Origin: Bacteroidetes bacterium UBA6491
GTDB taxonomy: Bacteria > Bacteroidota > Bacteroidia > NS11-12g > UBA9320
Assembly: GCA_002436505.1 (NCBI GenBank)
Contig: DJML01000136.1
Span: 7,999 to 23,626, forward strand
Direction: 5' to 3'
Length of the DNA stretch: 15,628 bases
Positions 12,881 to 15,628 of the stretch are shown in pieces. Both the position numbers and the translations under genes were made by a program. Numbering within the stretch: position 1 is the stretch's first letter; each line of letters opens with the position of its first letter. The notes beneath the pieces are model-generated. The model was not told the origin of the DNA, did not search any database, and saw only the letters and a program-made list of their open reading frames with translations.

Positions 12881-15628
12881 TGCTTATTATCACAGGTATT
12901 TCTATTGATTGTCCGGAATTATTTGTGCAGATCAATATATAGACTCCTTTATTAATTCCGCTTACGTCAAATTTATACATTGATGTTACCTTGTTTAATT
13001 GTTCAGTCATGACGATCCTGCCAGCTATGTCTGTCAGCCTCAGTTGATCGGGAACAGCAGTTACACTTTCGTCAAAAGCAATATTGAGGACATCGGTAGC
13101 TGGATTCGGGAAGACAGTAATTCCTGAGTTTTTGACCTGATTAAAGCCAAGTCCCCATGAAGTGCGTACTGTATTTGACGAATCAAAGCATTCGCAACCT
13201 TCAGAATTTTTTATATTTAATATTACACTGTAATCAGATTCAGTATATTCAAATTTGTGGACCGGAGAAGCATCTGTGCTTACACCGCTTCCTACAAAAA
13301 CCCAGGTATAATCATGATTCTGACTATCAAGCTCTACCGGTTCGAACTTCCATACAGCCCGGTCAGTAGCGGAACGAATCGATCTAAATTCACACACAGG
13401 ATTTACAGATATTGTCACCGGCTCGGTATAAATATCGGAGCAGCCCTGGTAGTCAGTATATACTCTCAGGTTGACAATAAAAGTTGTGGTTTTTTCAACC
13501 CTGTAAGCGTGGACCGGGGAGTGGAGGGCTGAAGTGTAGCCATCTCCGAAATCCCATTCAAAATGCAATGTTCCGTCACTTTGTTCAGAAAAATTGGTGA
13601 ACACCACTCCCTGGCCGTCACAAGAACCGCTGAAAGAAAATTTTGCGTTTGGCTTCACCTTTACGATCACGAGACTGTCCTTACGGTCAGAACAACCGTT
13701 ATTGGCTGTTGCCCTGAGTGCCACAAGCGTTTCACCTGTATTCTGATAGTTGTTGACAGGGTTGATATCGGTACTGAACCTTCCATCACCAAAGGACCAC
13801 TGGTATTTCACATTTAGCCCGGCAGTATCCTTCGTTTTATTGTAAAATTTAGTTTCGACATCAAAGCATGCCAGGCCAACATCGAAATTTGCTTTTGGAG
13901 ATGGCAGTACGCTGACCATTTTAGTGAAGGTGTCAGAACACTGGAACTGAGAAGCAGTAATCAATTTCACCGAAAGACCACCTGATTCAGGCATGACCCC
14001 TTTCCAGTCTTTGGTAGTAGAGAACAATTGATCGTTTAAAAGCCACTTGTATCCAAGGTTACCCTCCCCTGAATATTTAACATTTGAAAAGAGAAGGAAT
14101 GTATCATAATTACACCTTCCTTCCGCACTGAAAGTCACTTCGGGGCGATGGAACTGAAACACATTCCTTCCTACTGTATCGGCACATGCGACATTTGAAG
14201 CAATAAGATTTACAAAATAAGTACCAGGAGAATTATAGATGTGTTCAACCGTGACACTGTCATTGATCCTTTGGCCATCGATCAGCCAGGTTATTTTTTC
14301 ACTTGATTTTATTCTTAATGCTTCAAGGTGTATCGGTTCCCCTTCACAGGCAAACTTTGCATCGATAAGAGGGCGAGGCCTCGAAAGGACGTTCACCTCC
14401 CGGGTCACTGATGCAGATATTCCAAAGCTGTTCGTTGCAGTAAGTTTAACCTTGTATTTTCCTGCCGTATTATAGACCTTCACCTGGTTCGAGCCCTTTG
14501 AAGTTGTCCCGTCCCCAAAATCCCATTTATAGGTAAGATCCGGTTGATTTATAGTTTTTGCCTCAACTTCAAAGAACATCTGATTTCCTGTGCAAACCTC
14601 TTTTACCAAAAACCAGGGAGCAGGTAAAAGGGATACCTGTACGATCCTTGTTATTGATGTATCACATCCATTGGTAAGGTCAAATACGGTAAATGTGATC
14701 GCTATGGTGGAATCGGTCAACCATCCTTTGGGCGTAAACACCAGTTTATAGTCGATGTTAAACAATGGAGGGACAAAATAATAAAGTGAATCCGGCACTT
14801 TAACGCCTCCGGAAGTGGTAACATTTATATTATCGATCACCCATAATTTCCCATAATCCTTGTTCGTCATAATGGAAGGACCGGTTATATCATATACGAC
14901 TTGTCCCTTTTCAGAGATCTGATCCGGGTTCGAATACGTTCCTGCCTTAAAAAGGCCATTAAATCCTGTTCCCGCCTTTAAAGTCACGCCTTTGGGTCTG
15001 GAGATAATTCTTACTGCAACGGAATCGGGTTCTGACGTACAGACGGTCCAGTAATGGATCTCTCCGTCCCAGGATAGTCCGGTGTACAATTTCCCTCCTG
15101 AGACAAACCTTTTGTTGGTCACCCTGTCAGAGAATACTGACATGGAAGGAACATCAATGGACACATGGACCCTTTTAAAAGTAAACGGTGCGTTCCCTCT
15201 TATGGCAAGACAGAAACTCGCCGTATCATTTTCGAACAATTCAATCAGTTTGACCGGTAGTTTCGTAAATTCACCCCATCCACCGGCTTCTCCATCAATG
15301 GAAGCGATGATGGACCATGCCGAGGAGTCTGACTCATGCCCTTTGTAATCCCCTTTCTTATAATAAATATCTGCTTTGAACGAACCTTTGTCCCTGAAGT
15401 GCTGGCCAAGTGAATGGATCACCATATGCTCATTTGCAATCACGCGCACAAAGGCACCACCCGAAGAAGGAGTACTAAATCCGTTAAGTCCCTGATAGGT
15501 ATTTACCTTGCCACTGAACAATTTAGAAGATCTGACAATAAACGTGTCATCTGCTGTGATCAAAGGAGTGGTAAACATTTTACCTTTCCCCTGGATCACA
15601 TTGTTCCGGTCAAACCAGAATGTAGTAT
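12876..15628 (-). CDS. Second multi-PKD T9SS-sorted protein, paralogue of its neighbour, 5'-partial
   Basis: Open for 916 codons to the right edge without a start, so the N-terminus, including any signal peptide, is missing. An internal GTG at 15597-15599 is not the start: codons upstream read TTFWFDRNN, matching the STFWF element in the middle of the neighbouring paralogue. Numbering from the edge, regions are the FWF Ig-like segment (1-60), a module with FKADIYYKKGDYKGHES, the same unnamed module as the neighbour (about 212-331), six PKD-like repeats (about 338-823), and a T9SS type A sorting domain (about 835-916, VFPNPATDVLNIAF). PKD motifs are clear at WDFGDG 368, WSFGDG 610 and WDFGDG 691; repeats 2 and 3 are degenerate (WLIDGQ, WLLNDQ), as is the last (WVFVGS). 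It is predicted to be secreted and surface-associated. It lies 33 bp upstream of its paralogue in the same direction, a likely tandem duplication. Confidence 0.9.
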   Translation of the reverse strand, partial: TTFWFDRNNVIQGKGKMFTTPLITADDTFIVRSSKLFSGKVNTYQGLNGFSTPSSGGAFVRVIANEHMVIHSLGQHFRDKGSFKADIYYKKGDYKGHESDSSAWSIIASIDGEAGGWGEFTKLPVKLIELFENDTASFCLAIRGNAPFTFKRVHVSIDVPSMSVFSDRVTNKRFVSGGKLYTGLSWDGEIHYWTVCTSEPDSVAVRIISRPKGVTLKAGTGFNGLFKAGTYSNPDQISEKGQVVYDITGPSIMTNKDYGKLWVIDNINVTTSGGVKVPDSLYYFVPPLFNIDYKLVFTPKGWLTDSTIAITFTVFDLTNGCDTSITRIVQVSLLPAPWFLVKEVCTGNQMFFEVEAKTINQPDLTYKWDFGDGTTSKGSNQVKVYNTAGKYKVKLTATNSFGISASVTREVNVLSRPRPLIDAKFACEGEPIHLEALRIKSSEKITWLIDGQRINDSVTVEHIYNSPGTYFVNLIASNVACADTVGRNVFQFHRPEVTFSAEGRCNYDTFLLFSNVKYSGEGNLGYKWLLNDQLFSTTKDWKGVMPESGGLSVKLITASQFQCSDTFTKMVSVLPSPKANFDVGLACFDVETKFYNKTKDTAGLNVKYQWSFGDGRFSTDINPVNNYQNTGETLVALRATANNGCSDRKDSLVIVKVKPNAKFSFSGSCDGQGVVFTNFSEQSDGTLHFEWDFGDGYTSALHSPVHAYRVEKTTTFIVNLRVYTDYQGCSDIYTEPVTISVNPVCEFRSIRSATDRAVWKFEPVELDSQNHDYTWVFVGSGVSTDASPVHKFEYTESDYSVILNIKNSEGCECFDSSNTVRTSWGLGFNQVKNSGITVFPNPATDVLNIAFDESVTAVPDQLRLTDIAGRIVMTEQLNKVTSMYKFDVSGINKGVYILICTNNSGQSIEIPVIISR

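Noticed and set aside
15597..15599. GTG as the start of the right PKD gene
   Set aside because: The frame is open to the window edge, and the upstream codons (TTFWFDRNN) align with an internal motif of the paralogue, so the gene is 5'-partial.
9087..15628. CRISPR array, transposon or phage origin for the repeat-rich region
   Set aside because: The repeats are protein-level PKD domains with diverged DNA; there are no regular short direct repeats, integrase, transposase or terminal inverted repeats.

Overview
The window reads as a chromosomal segment of a Bacteroidota bacterium, plausibly a Cytophagales- or Flavobacteriales-like relative; the genus cannot be set from sequence alone. Three things support this. 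Two very large secreted proteins end in type IX secretion (T9SS) type A sorting domains. Promoter-like boxes fit the Bacteroidota -7 consensus TAnnTTTG and sit close to start codons, without obvious Shine-Dalgarno sequences. The lipoproteins, TatC and the two-component pair also have Bacteroidota character. All genes are on the minus strand except one small cytochrome b5-like gene. There are no tRNA or rRNA genes, CRISPR arrays, insertion sequences or phage genes, and no gene-free stretch longer than about 152 bases.

Layout from left to right, with transcription mostly right to left. Positions 1-159 hold the start of guaA (GMP synthase). Positions 240-2188 encode a sensor kinase and its OmpR-family response regulator, kinase first, with a probable second promoter in front of the regulator. 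Positions 2242-2478 hold the lone plus-strand gene, a 78-residue heme/steroid-binding (cytochrome b5-like) protein whose 3' end overlaps rpiB by 26 bp. Positions 2453-4476 are a tight fabG-tatC-rpiB operon (fatty acid synthesis, Tat export, pentose phosphate). Positions 4614-5162 encode a small lipoprotein with its own promoter and a clear intrinsic terminator. Positions 5253-8254 hold an ABC-F ATPase followed by two FKBP-type prolyl isomerases with overlapping or 1-nt junctions. Positions 8407-9039 hold pdxH (vitamin B6 metabolism). Positions 9087-15628 hold two tandem, paralogous multi-PKD proteins with T9SS sorting domains; the upstream one runs off the right edge.

The FKBP pair and the lipoprotein probably act in or beyond the periplasm, and the two large proteins are predicted to be delivered to the cell surface or medium by a T9SS encoded elsewhere. 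Most of the rest is housekeeping. I did not find a self-contained new system such as a defence island, biosynthetic cluster or mobile element. The observations most worth following are: an ABC-F protein whose two degenerate motifs fall in the same composite ATP site; a tandem FKBP pair in which one copy has lost nearly every proline-pocket residue; a roughly 120-residue module shared by the two giant proteins that I cannot name; a repeated cysteine-pair pattern in their PKD arrays; and a dyad lying inside the lipoprotein promoter.
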